A stretch of 37,651 nucleotides of DNA from a virus, in the IMG/VR virus record IMGVR_UViG_3300042691_023371, positions 1 through 37,651 of that record. The stretch is one strand, 5' to 3'. Both the position numbers and the translations under genes were made by a program. Shown one piece after another: positions 24,979 through 32,894 of this stretch (positions are counted from its first letter, which is position 1; each line of letters starts with the position of its first letter). The notes under the pieces were generated by a model. That model made no database searches, had not been told where the DNA came from, and saw only the letters and a program-made list of their open reading frames with translations.

Positions 24979-25480
24979 CCACCACCTCCCCCTGGACGAT
25001 TCTCACAGCCTGTTGGAATCGGGCTTGGAGTTCCGATTCCAGTTCATCGTCTGACCACAGCGTGAGCGGTTTCTTGACGCCGCCTTGATCGACGTTCTTG
25101 CTGACCAATCGGCAAATAGTCTCCAGTAGTCGGCTTCGCGTCGATGAGCCGGGTGGCGAATCGTAATACTGTTTGACAAGCATCGCCGAGAAGCCGCCGA
25201 CGCCCCCGAAATACTCAACGACCCGCTCGATAACCTCGGCCGAATGCGGGATATTCGAGCCGCCAGCCTGGATTTGCGAAAGCCAGTAATCCACCCCCGA
25301 CGCTTCGACTTGCCGGAGGGATTCCTGCCTTTTCCGTTTGGCCCGCTTTCGCCGGAGCCGCTTCCGCTTTTCGTGGCACCCCCGACAAACCATTGACAAA
25401 GAGCCGCCCACCATTGGGTAATGCCCTTTGTCCAACGGCCAAGCCGTTCCGCAGTTTTTACATACGCGCCCATCAGCCAT
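24776..25480 (-). CDS. Zinc-ribbon protein, candidate terminase small subunit (234 aa)
   Basis: ATG at 25480 (MADGRVCKNCGTAWPLDKGH). The first 36 residues carry two C-x2-C pairs (C7/C10 and C32/C35), then a strongly basic helix (EKRKRLRRKRAKRKRQESLR) suited to DNA binding. Residues about 60-165 are helical (EVIERVVEYFGGVGGFSAML; SRLLETICRLVSKNVDQGG). Position immediately before terL suggests the small subunit that recognises pac/cos DNA, but I see no direct family match. The last 67 residues are Gly/Pro/Glu-rich (ETAGDTDSGGQPATDPVPEG) and overlap the start of terL by 203 bp. No Shine-Dalgarno is visible; instead a stable hairpin ends 9 bases before the ATG. Confidence 0.65.
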   Translation of the reverse strand: MADGRVCKNCGTAWPLDKGHYPMVGGSLSMVCRGCHEKRKRLRRKRAKRKRQESLRQVEASGVDYWLSQIQAGGSNIPHSAEVIERVVEYFGGVGGFSAMLVKQYYDSPPGSSTRSRLLETICRLVSKNVDQGGVKKPLTLWSDDELESELQARFQQAVRIVQGEVVDGKKAKKKAPRLETAGDTDSGGQPATDPVPEGGTEIPPERVAGAEGRGSETLPAQPEPGSVPRLHGE

Positions 25481-25489
25481 GTGTAAATG

Positions 25490-25524
25490 GTAACAGCCTG
25501 CCGGAGTTGCCGACAGGCTGTTAC
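25490..25524 (-). promoter_or_regulatory. Hairpin in the capsid-terminase junction
   Basis: An 11-bp perfect inverted repeat, GTAACAGCCTG ... CAGGCTGTTAC, with a 13-base loop that can itself pair CGG with CCG. It lies between the stop of the decoration-like gene (25548) and the ATG of the candidate small terminase (25480), its base only 9 bases from that ATG. There is no run of U after it on either strand, so it is not a classic intrinsic terminator. It may set expression of terminase below that of capsid by blocking translation or by protecting the 3' end of capsid mRNA. Confidence 0.55.
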
Positions 25525-25547
25525 GAGTTTCTTGATGCGGCCGGGCA

Positions 25548-26387
25548 TCAGACCAGATTGCAATCGACGTTGACGCGGAGCGTCGTGCCGGAGTAGGACT
25601 GCGTGGTGAGTGTCAGGGAGTCGGTCGCCACCGAAACCGCAGCAGTGAAGGCCGTGTCCACGGTGAGAGTGGCAGTCACGGTCGTGCCGCTGATCGACAG
25701 GCTCGACACGCTGGCAACCTTCGTGCCAGCCGCAACGCCCGTGCCACTCAGCACGCTGTCCTTGGCAATCAGATGGAGGTTGCCAATCGACGTAGAAATC
25801 CCGACGGTCGTGCCGGCGTTCGTTCCTGCGGTCGCGACCGACACAGTCGCCGACGGGTCAGCGGAGAAGCCGACACGGTTGGCGACGGTCGAGCCAGTAA
25901 CCGTCGTGCCAGACGAAACCTCGATGTAGTTGTTGACGATCGTGGAGTTGGCGGCCTTCGCGGCAGTCGTTGGGCCACCGATGACGAGCCAAACGATGTC
26001 GTTCGTCCGCACTTCGGTCGTGAGGTACTCGTCGAGGACGCCGACCATCTTGCCGTTGAGGGCATCGGTCGCAGCGGCGGTGGCACGAAACTGCGCGCCG
26101 AGCGGATTCGCACGGTCGATGACGTACCACTTGCCCTTGTCAGCACCGTTGTCGGCCGGGTTGAGGGCCGACGTTCCAACGTAGCGGCAAGCCATGCAGT
26201 AGACGAGGCGGTTGGAGTACCGCACCGCAGCCGGCCCCGTGCCTGGGTTAACGTCCGCGAACGCCTTCACCGACCCGACAATCTCTCGGCCGGCGAGGGG
26301 GAATCCAGCCGTGTCGAGTTCAATCGCTTCCTTGTTGAGAAGCGTAGTGCCGCGGGCGAACGGAGGATCAGAAAAAAGACTCGACAT
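25548..26387 (-). CDS. Head decoration/virion protein following the major capsid gene (279 aa)
   Basis: ATG at 26387 with CTGGAG ten bases upstream. The N-terminal half (DPPFARGTTLLNKEAIELDT; AVRYSNRLVYCMACRYVGTS; KGKWYVIDRANPLGAQFRAT) looks like a compact beta domain. The C-terminal half is extremely Ser/Thr/Val/Ala-rich beta repeat (STIVNNYIEVSSGTTVTGST; SSLSISGTTVTATLTVDTAF), as in Ig-like or decoration domains. It lies directly after the major capsid gene, 41 bp away, the usual place for a capsid cement/decoration protein. No exact family is recognised. The leader (CCTGGAGTCACTCGAATG) is nearly the same as that of the plus-strand clamp gene. Confidence 0.7.
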   Translation of the reverse strand: MSSLFSDPPFARGTTLLNKEAIELDTAGFPLAGREIVGSVKAFADVNPGTGPAAVRYSNRLVYCMACRYVGTSALNPADNGADKGKWYVIDRANPLGAQFRATAAATDALNGKMVGVLDEYLTTEVRTNDIVWLVIGGPTTAAKAANSTIVNNYIEVSSGTTVTGSTVANRVGFSADPSATVSVATAGTNAGTTVGISTSIGNLHLIAKDSVLSGTGVAAGTKVASVSSLSISGTTVTATLTVDTAFTAAVSVATDSLTLTTQSYSGTTLRVNVDCNLV

Positions 26388-26428
26388 TCGAGTGACTCCA
26401 GGGCTGGGTGTTTGGGGCTAGTGATTCG

Positions 26429-27559
26429 TCAGACGGCCTTGACCAACTTAAAAAAGTTTCGCGGCGAACGGCAGCGGAGGTTTGCTAATACTGAACAGGC
26501 GTACCGGTAACTGGAAAGTTCCTCGTCGTAGAAGGGGCCTTCCCCCACAAGGAGGGTGTTCTCAAGCGACCGGAGTTCCATGTTGCCGATCGACAGGCCG
26601 TAGCCGGAGTCAGCCGGGCAGGCGTACTCAGAAGTCACAGTAACGCCGTCCTGCATCACGGAGTCCGTGAAGCCGACTTCCGCCAACTTGTTACTCTCGA
26701 CGTTGATCCGCTCCTTGCCATCGAGCGTGGCGAGGTACTGGATATACAACTTGCGGTCGAGGATGACGAGGTCGATAGCCGCCTCGCGAGTATCGTTGCG
26801 GCGAGCGTGGTGCAAGCCGAGACGAATCGCCTCGACGCAGTTCTGCCGCCACGACTGCGTGTTGTTCTGCGAGAAGCCGCTACTATTCCAGTTGACAATC
26901 ACAGGACTAAAAAAGTCGAACTCAGGGTCTACCGGGGTTTCCGGCCATTGGCCGGTAGTGCCAAGCCGACCGCCGCCGTAAGCACCGAGTTGCGTCGAGA
27001 GGCCGGCGTAGTTGTCAGTGGGGTAGCAGAAGCGGTCGGCTGCGTTGGCGGTGCGCTTCGTGGCGACGCCGGCTACAGACGAGTCGATAGTACCGTCGTA
27101 CCCGAGAAAACTCTCAAGTCCATGCCAGTTATTCTCCTGGCCGGTGGCACTACCATCCGCGTAGACCTGATAGCCCAGGTGCTGTTCGAGCGACTCTTGG
27201 AGACGAGCGGCCATCGAGCCGGCAACATTAACAAGTGCCTGCTGACCGCGGTTCTCCAAAAGTTCGCGCCTAAAAATCGAATCTTGGGTCGTAAAGCCTT
27301 TATATGGCAGTTCGAGCCGCTTCCAGAGCGACTGACGGCTGAACACTCGCGGTGTATCACCTGACGAACCCTGCACGCTCGCGTTTTTGTACCGGATATT
27401 CCAGTCGAAACCGCGCCCGCTCTGGTTCATTAGTACGTTGCCAGCCTTCTCCAGCATGGCGTACACTTTGAACTTACGAAAAGTTGACAGTTCCTCTTCC
27501 CTCAAATGCTGGACGATAGTAGTGCCGATAACTCTCGCCCAATCGGATACCGACGCCAT
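26429..27559 (-). CDS. Major capsid protein (376 aa)
   Basis: ATG at 27559 with AAGGA nine bases upstream. The product begins MASVSDWARVIGTTIVQHLR and has the general HK97-type coat layout: N-terminal helix, an extended loop (RYKNASVQGSSGDTPRVFSR), a long spine helix (QQALVNVAGSMAARLQESLE), peripheral beta sheet (VILDRKLYIQYLATLDGKER) and a C-terminal A-domain-like end (ENTLLVGEGPFYDEELSSYR). It lacks a prohead protease region, and no protease gene is seen nearby; instead it follows a separate scaffold gene. Size and position between scaffold and decoration gene support the assignment. Call made on order plus pattern; structural search should confirm. Confidence 0.83.
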   Translation of the reverse strand: MASVSDWARVIGTTIVQHLREEELSTFRKFKVYAMLEKAGNVLMNQSGRGFDWNIRYKNASVQGSSGDTPRVFSRQSLWKRLELPYKGFTTQDSIFRRELLENRGQQALVNVAGSMAARLQESLEQHLGYQVYADGSATGQENNWHGLESFLGYDGTIDSSVAGVATKRTANAADRFCYPTDNYAGLSTQLGAYGGGRLGTTGQWPETPVDPEFDFFSPVIVNWNSSGFSQNNTQSWRQNCVEAIRLGLHHARRNDTREAAIDLVILDRKLYIQYLATLDGKERINVESNKLAEVGFTDSVMQDGVTVTSEYACPADSGYGLSIGNMELRSLENTLLVGEGPFYDEELSSYRYACSVLANLRCRSPRNFFKLVKAV

Positions 27560-27580
27560 GATAAAAGTCCTTGTGAGGGG

Positions 27581-28642
27581 TTAGTTAACCGGGGTTGTCA
27601 AGCCCTGGCTCTGGGCTTGCATCTGCAACTTTTCGGCGAATGTCATGTTAGGGGGCGGAACGCGAGGATCGGCAGTACCAGGAGAACTTCTTGCTGGAGT
27701 CCGCATCGCCTGTTGGCGAAGGTATTCCATGTTCTGCTTGGCCTGTGCGTCACCTTGAGGTTGCTGTTGCGGTGCCGGCATTTGCTGGGGCATCCCGCTG
27801 GCGTTCGTTGTCTGATAGTAAGCGAGAAGTAAATCCCGCTCGACCATCGACCTTGCGAACTCCCAACGAGACTCAGCACCTTGAATGCCGTGTCGCTTGG
27901 CGTCCTCGACATATTTCTGGGCGAGAAGTGCCTCTCGGGAGGCACGACCACTTTCATCAAGTAGCCAATCTTTGTTCTCTGACTCGATGCGAGAGACGAA
28001 TGCTTCCTCGTCCCGGCGGGCCATAGTCCGCTGGAGCAACTCTTGGGCGCGCTGCTCGGCGACCTTTGCCACCATCGGGGCGAGGGTTTCTTCGGGGTTT
28101 TCCAAGAACTTGCGGGCGAAGTCGGCCCGATAGGCTTGGTACTCAGCCAATGCGTGCTTGGCATCGAGCGGAGCATTAGGGTCGATCGCGTCCCGGCCGT
28201 TCTCGTCCTTGACGAGATACTGCTTGTAAGCATCTCGAATCTTGGGCGGGTTCCACCAGGAATGTTCCTCTGGCTTGGCGGCCGGCTGGGGGGCGGGGGC
28301 GGCCTGGGCCTGACCGGCGGCCTGTTGCTGTTGCCAGCGGTCGAACATCTCTCGCTTGGAGAGGTATTCCGAGACTTGAGGAACAAGCCCCTGGAACTGG
28401 CTTACCTGTTGCTGGAGAGCCTGCCGGTGCTGGAGTGCTTGGTAGATCGAGGACGCGACTTCCTCGTCACTTCGCCCCTGCAATCCAGGGATTTGCTTGA
28501 AAGTGTCCCACGGCGAAGTGGCCGCTGGGGCTTCTGGAGCCGGTGTTACTGCCGACTCGGGAGACTCAACCTCGGGAGACTCCAGTTCGCCACTGATTTC
28601 AGTCTCATCAACCGGAACATCAACCGCTTCTTCTGGTGGCAT
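27581..28642 (-). CDS. Scaffolding protein (353 aa)
   Basis: ATG at 28642 with AGAGGGA as ribosome binding site. The N-terminus is acidic and Pro/Glu-rich (VDVPVDETEISGELESPEVE), followed by a long Gln/Ala-rich coiled-coil (QALQHRQALQQQVSQFQGLV; FDRWQQQQAAGQAQAAPAPQ) and charged helices (AKVAEQRAQELLQRTMARRD). It ends with a Gln/Pro/Met-rich stretch (QQMPAPQQQPQGDAQAKQNM) and a short C-terminal helix (FAEKLQMQAQSQGL). This is the standard composition of podovirus scaffolds, which guide coat assembly through a C-terminal helix and leave the head. Position directly upstream of the major capsid gene, 21 bp apart, is decisive. Confidence 0.85.
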   Translation of the reverse strand: MPPEEAVDVPVDETEISGELESPEVESPESAVTPAPEAPAATSPWDTFKQIPGLQGRSDEEVASSIYQALQHRQALQQQVSQFQGLVPQVSEYLSKREMFDRWQQQQAAGQAQAAPAPQPAAKPEEHSWWNPPKIRDAYKQYLVKDENGRDAIDPNAPLDAKHALAEYQAYRADFARKFLENPEETLAPMVAKVAEQRAQELLQRTMARRDEEAFVSRIESENKDWLLDESGRASREALLAQKYVEDAKRHGIQGAESRWEFARSMVERDLLLAYYQTTNASGMPQQMPAPQQQPQGDAQAKQNMEYLRQQAMRTPARSSPGTADPRVPPPNMTFAEKLQMQAQSQGLTTPVN

Positions 28643-28653
28643 CAGTCCCTCTA

Positions 28654-31332
28654 CTATTGGGCCATTGGCGAAGTGTAACGCTGGGCCGGGGCCATCCTGG
28701 CCGGTGGTAAGCCGTACATTGTTGTACCGGCTTCTAATATCCGCCGCAACCTATCATCGCGCTTCTGATAGGCACTGGGCTTATACATCTCATAGTTCGG
28801 ATCATCGGCACGCACCGGATTGCCCCCGAAATCAGTTACCAGGGGATGGTATTCCGGCGGTGTAAACAGGCCGGGGTGCTGGTCTGGGAGGTTTACTTGC
28901 ATGATCGCGGCATTCTGCGGCGTTTCCCCCACGGTATTGGTGCCGATCCTGCCGCCGCCGCGGGCCAATGACTTGGCAACCTTGGCCGCACCGCGGGCCA
29001 TCGACTTCTCGTTGATAAGCGAACCGATAAGGGAGCCGCCGCCAGTAACGCCAGCCAGACCCAACTCGGCAATACCCTGCATATCCGCGAGGTCGCGGGG
29101 ATAGTTCGCTACCATTTCGCCAAACGGCGAGAGGTAGGTCGGCTTTACCGGGGTCATGGGCTTGTCTGGCATTACTGTCTTGCCAGTGAAATCATGCGTC
29201 GCCCCACCGAAAGCCTCGGGTGACATTGCGTATTTCTTGACGAAACTCGGGTACTCGACGCTGGAATACTGCCGTGCCTCGGTATCCAAGTCCTTTAGTT
29301 CGCGAATGATTCCGCGAACTTCCTTGGGGTCAGCCCCTGCCGGATACCGGGGGGTGGTGCGATAGAAATCGTCACGCATCCGGTCGAGCGTTGCCCGGTT
29401 GGCCTCGGGCATATCCAGGTTGTAGAGATACCGCTCGGATAGTTGCTGGTTGTAACGCGGCAGGAAGTTGTCCGCGTTGGTCATCTTCGTGGTTACGCCC
29501 TCAAAGGTGGTCGAGGACAGGCTCGGGTACTTCGCCCCACCCAGGCTATCGCCGGCAGTGCCATCGGGCTGGCCGGTGTACCACCACTGGAGTGCCTCGT
29601 TCATCCGCCCCTGCGGCGTGTTGAACCGACTCGCGGCAAGGTTGTAGGTCTGGGCCGCCCCTCGCGTGTCGCCAACCATATCGAGGGCGAGGCCACCCAC
29701 TGCCGCCAGAGCCTTGCCGGAGTTATTGGCACCAACGGGGCGGTGCGTTCCGTTCTGGAAAGTGGAAAGTAGGTTGTAGACCCGCTCGCTCTGGTAACCC
29801 TGTTCGCCCTGCGGCGTCAGTCGATACCGCGATTCAGCCGGCCCAACCTTGTCGAACTCGGCCGCCTGCTCCGGCGTGGCCCCGGCGTCGAACTCGGTAT
29901 CCGTTGCCCCAGGCTCATAGCGGCCGGGGAGGTTGCTTCGCATCTGGTTGAGGAACCCGTCGCGAAGGGCGATGGCGGTCTTGTCGCTCTCGTCGAATGG
30001 CATCCCCTTGATCGAGGCCAGAGCGTTGTTGACAGACGCCTCGGAGACGATTCCGCTTTTCTTGGCTAACTCGAAATACTGCGCCGGGCTGATGGTGCGA
30101 ACTGCCCCACCGTCATCCTTGATCCGCACCACCGGCATCTGCATCGCTTCATCAACAACGGCATTGAAGTGCCGCATCTCCCGCGTTGGATTCGCCTGGA
30201 AGGCAGCCATATCCTCGGGGGTCAGGTCATCAGAGAACCGGTTGCCGACATACTTCGCGGCACCAGACGCCTTACCCTGGAGGTAATCGCCGGCCTGCCC
30301 AAGCATTCCGAAGAAGGAGTTGTCTTGTTCGCCCTGGCTGGCTGGGGCAGGGGGCGGGGCAGGGGGTGTCGAGAACTTGCTCAACCGATCGCCATAGCGG
30401 TCATCGGCGGAAGCCACACTGCCGCCAAGCCCCATCGCAGCAAGGATGGACGCGATCCGCTTGATGTTGACCGCGTTTTCGTCAAAGACCTTGTATTCGC
30501 GGGTGCCGCCAGTTGGGGCCGGGACGTTGACGCCCTTCTCGGGAATCGTCCCTTCGTACAGTTGGTTTTCGATTTCCTGCGCTCGGAGGATATCGCCATC
30601 TGCCCTCGCCGCCGCCGCCTCGTCTTCCAGCATCTTCATCGGCGACTTGCCGAGAGACTGCGGGCCGTAGCCAGCCCCCGCCCCCCAGCCAGTACCCATC
30701 CGCGATGCCGCCGGGATTCGGGCGTCCTCGACCAACCGGTCTACGATGATCGGCGACAGTTCGTTGCGGAGTGCATCCGCGGCAGGATCGCCGGAGGCGG
30801 CCCACTCCGCGATATTCCTCATCGAGTTTGGGCCTTCGAGCGACGGGTCAACCGTCGGATCAAGGTCGGAGAGTTTGGTGCCGCCAAACCCGCCGTGCAT
30901 CCGCATCGCGTCGAGCCAGAGCAACTCCTGGGTGGACATCGGCTCCCCAGTTATGCCAAGCACATCGACTGGCAAAATGCCGCGGCGTATCCCGATTCTG
31001 TCCAGAGCGTCTTGCACCGCTCGCGTCTGGGAGTTGATCGGAACGTCCAGGTTCAGAATCATCCCAGGATCGCCAACGAACTCTGCCGAATAGTGGCGAA
31101 GGCCAGAGGCGTTCTTGCCTAGCGGCGGGGCGGCCAGCCCCTGGCGAAACAGAACGTCAGGGGCAACGCCGTATTTCTCAACCCAGCGAGCGAGTTGCTC
31201 GTTGCTATGAAAGTCGATGCCCGGCACCGGGTAGTCGTTGACATACACATCGTCGCCGCCAAACTTCTCCACGACGTTGGGCGAATGCTGGTAGAGCATC
31301 TTCGCCGGCGGCTTCTTGCGTCCCTTTGCCAT
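28654..31332 (-). CDS. Polyvalent virion-type protein with divergent N-terminal ADP-ribosyltransferase-like domain (892 aa)
   Basis: ATG at 31332 with TAGGA eight bases upstream. After the basic tag MAKGRKKPPA come features that line up with the ADP-ribosyltransferase domain of phage polyvalent proteins (ART-PolyVal): MLYQHSPNVVEKF (12-24; His in place of H-G-S-P-H), DFHSNEQLARWV (40-51), PGMILNLDVPINSQTRAVQD (89-108; compare the 'YEVDIPD...' segment) and REYKVFDENAVNIKRI (278-293; compare 'NYVVFD...I.I'). The G-x-G-x-Y loop is not clear, so activity is uncertain. Residues 310-892 are low-complexity and helical, with a Gly/Ala hydrophobic patch near 765-785 (GLAGVTGGGSLIGSLINEKS). It lies between another ART-like gene and the scaffold gene. 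Likely a virion-carried effector or structural polyvalent protein; the ART assignment is moderate. Confidence 0.6.
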   Translation of the reverse strand: MAKGRKKPPAKMLYQHSPNVVEKFGGDDVYVNDYPVPGIDFHSNEQLARWVEKYGVAPDVLFRQGLAAPPLGKNASGLRHYSAEFVGDPGMILNLDVPINSQTRAVQDALDRIGIRRGILPVDVLGITGEPMSTQELLWLDAMRMHGGFGGTKLSDLDPTVDPSLEGPNSMRNIAEWAASGDPAADALRNELSPIIVDRLVEDARIPAASRMGTGWGAGAGYGPQSLGKSPMKMLEDEAAAARADGDILRAQEIENQLYEGTIPEKGVNVPAPTGGTREYKVFDENAVNIKRIASILAAMGLGGSVASADDRYGDRLSKFSTPPAPPPAPASQGEQDNSFFGMLGQAGDYLQGKASGAAKYVGNRFSDDLTPEDMAAFQANPTREMRHFNAVVDEAMQMPVVRIKDDGGAVRTISPAQYFELAKKSGIVSEASVNNALASIKGMPFDESDKTAIALRDGFLNQMRSNLPGRYEPGATDTEFDAGATPEQAAEFDKVGPAESRYRLTPQGEQGYQSERVYNLLSTFQNGTHRPVGANNSGKALAAVGGLALDMVGDTRGAAQTYNLAASRFNTPQGRMNEALQWWYTGQPDGTAGDSLGGAKYPSLSSTTFEGVTTKMTNADNFLPRYNQQLSERYLYNLDMPEANRATLDRMRDDFYRTTPRYPAGADPKEVRGIIRELKDLDTEARQYSSVEYPSFVKKYAMSPEAFGGATHDFTGKTVMPDKPMTPVKPTYLSPFGEMVANYPRDLADMQGIAELGLAGVTGGGSLIGSLINEKSMARGAAKVAKSLARGGGRIGTNTVGETPQNAAIMQVNLPDQHPGLFTPPEYHPLVTDFGGNPVRADDPNYEMYKPSAYQKRDDRLRRILEAGTTMYGLPPARMAPAQRYTSPMAQ

Positions 31333-31341
31333 GATTTGTTC

Positions 31342-32556
31342 CTACTGGAGTAGCGAGCCGGCAAGCGGACTCTGCACTGGTGTTTGTTGCTCCTTGGCAC
31401 CATCGGCAAGCAGTGCCGGAGCCAGAAGGGAGTAGGGGTAACGCTTGACCAGTTCCATGATGGACGGGTCATAGACAACGAAGTTTTCGGTGCGGCTCGG
31501 AGAGTTGTCAGGCCGGCTGCGACTGAATGCGTCTGGGTATCTGATTCCTGGGATGCCGCGATCAACCAGGGCAGACTCAAACTCGCCAAGATTCGGATGG
31601 GCAGATGAATCTCGATACCGACTAGGAATCCGCCTGCCGTCAATCAGTTGGCCGGCATTTGGCGGTCGATAGTCTTTCAGCGCGTCATAGAGGTCTGCCG
31701 GCGTATTCCGACCGCCAAGCCACGGCTCTCCGTCGCCGTACACCGTGTCATTCGCCTCTCGGGCAACGTCCATGAGGGCGTCGCGGAGCCAGCCGCGTTG
31801 TTCGCGAATGGGCCGCATGTACTCGACAAAGTTCTCTCGCGGAGAATGGAGATTGAAGTGGTAGGTGAATGCCGGGTCGGACTCCGGCTTCACTCCGGCC
31901 ATTGGCGGCTCTGGCTTCCCGTAGAACGACCGATGATCGTCATAGTGCGGATGCAGGAACGCGAACGACGAAGCCCACTCATCCTTGTTGAAATACGGCA
32001 GGTTGTTGTCTTGCAACTGGAAGAACGAGAGTTGGTTCTGCAACGACCGGCTCGACTGCGGGAGCATTTCGTACATGCGCTCGTAGTACGGAATACTTGC
32101 CTTCCAGGCGTCGCTGTTCCTATATGCCTCTGCCGTGAGGTTGTCTAAGGTCTGCCCGAAGTTTCCGCTGGCGTAGTTGTCGTTGAGAATCTTCTGCCGC
32201 AACTCCCCCAACTCGCGACGCTGCTCTGGGGAAAGACTGAGATGGTCGAGGCTGCCGAAACTCTCGCTGTATGGCTTCCGCATTCGCGACTGCCAATCAG
32301 TCCAGTTGTCATGCTTCCAGGCGCGGCGACGCCATTCGTCAATCGCCGGATTCTGTCGCTCCAGTTTCCGCGTAAACTCGTCGTGGTAGTTCTGGCCGAC
32401 GGCTGGGCTTTCGTAGTTGTAGAGGCCGCCGGTGTAGGAGTTGGCACCCTGGCCCGTCCGCAAGTAATCCAGCGACGGGGCATCAAACTTGTGGGGAGAC
32501 TCATGCCCCACAATCACCATGCCACCCTGGAGCGGGCCGCGGCGTGACTTCGCCAT
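31342..32556 (-). CDS. ADP-ribosyltransferase-like protein (ART-PolyVal type), 404 aa
   Basis: ATG at 32556 overlaps the upstream stop (TGATG); a GTG one codon earlier is also possible. After the basic tag MAKSRRGPLQGG comes VGHESPHKFDAPSLDYLRTG (16-35) and GANSYTGGLYNYES (37-50), matching the 'YHGSPHxFxxF...IGTGEGAQAYGxGLYFAE' core of ART domains in phage polyvalent proteins. The C-terminal part has ALVDRGIPGIRYPDAFSRSR (329-348) and ENFVVYDPSIMELVKRYP (357-374), matching the closing 'GIPGIRYLD...NYVVFD' of the family. Between them lie about 270 residues, far more than the compact domain, largely helical and aromatic. ART domains transfer ADP-ribose from NAD+ to host targets. A target is not inferable. 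It may be injected with the DNA. Domain call is strong; activity is unproven. Confidence 0.78.
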   Translation of the reverse strand: MAKSRRGPLQGGMVIVGHESPHKFDAPSLDYLRTGQGANSYTGGLYNYESPAVGQNYHDEFTRKLERQNPAIDEWRRRAWKHDNWTDWQSRMRKPYSESFGSLDHLSLSPEQRRELGELRQKILNDNYASGNFGQTLDNLTAEAYRNSDAWKASIPYYERMYEMLPQSSRSLQNQLSFFQLQDNNLPYFNKDEWASSFAFLHPHYDDHRSFYGKPEPPMAGVKPESDPAFTYHFNLHSPRENFVEYMRPIREQRGWLRDALMDVAREANDTVYGDGEPWLGGRNTPADLYDALKDYRPPNAGQLIDGRRIPSRYRDSSAHPNLGEFESALVDRGIPGIRYPDAFSRSRPDNSPSRTENFVVYDPSIMELVKRYPYSLLAPALLADGAKEQQTPVQSPLAGSLLQ

Positions 32557-32894
32557 CACGCCCCCCTGGCTTGCTCGAAGAACTCACTTCGCCAGCGGAT
32601 CGCCAAGTCCTGGTGGTAGTGCTTCTGAATCCACCACTGGACGAACATTCGCACCAACTCACCAATGAGCGGGGCGAGAATGAGAAGCAGGATCGAGCCG
32701 TATTCCTGCTTGGCCTTCTCTTTGACGTTAGCGCAAATCGTCTCGAACGAGTCCCCAGGCTGGAACTCTTGCACGACCATCTCGGCTAGTTTCCGGCAGC
32801 GACGCCTTCCAGCCAGATACTTCTTCTTGGGAAGCCCGGCGTAGAACTCGCTTTCGAGTTTCGCGAAAGCCGAAAGATCGTCAGCACGGCCCAT
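32556..32894 (-). CDS. Small membrane protein with one transmembrane segment (112 aa)
   Basis: The likely start is ATG 32894 (MGRADDLSAFAKLESEFYAG), inside the end of the Lys-rich peptide gene; the longer frame back to 33005 is an off-frame reading of that peptide gene. A basic stretch (LPKKKYLAGRRRCRKLAEMV) is followed by a hydrophobic segment at about residues 72-92 (SILLLILAPLIGELVRMFVQ) and a Trp/His/Arg-rich end. One membrane span and a size of about 110 residues would suit a holin or an envelope-interacting accessory protein, but it is encoded with head genes, not beside an endolysin, and no lysis enzyme was found in the window. The stop overlaps the ATG of the ART-like gene. Confidence 0.65.
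   Translation of the reverse strand: MGRADDLSAFAKLESEFYAGLPKKKYLAGRRRCRKLAEMVVQEFQPGDSFETICANVKEKAKQEYGSILLLILAPLIGELVRMFVQWWIQKHYHQDLAIRWRSEFFEQARGA

Noticed and set aside
32556-32894. Calling the one-span membrane protein a holin
   Set aside because: Topology alone is not enough; no endolysin or spanin is adjacent, so I left it as a membrane protein of unknown role.
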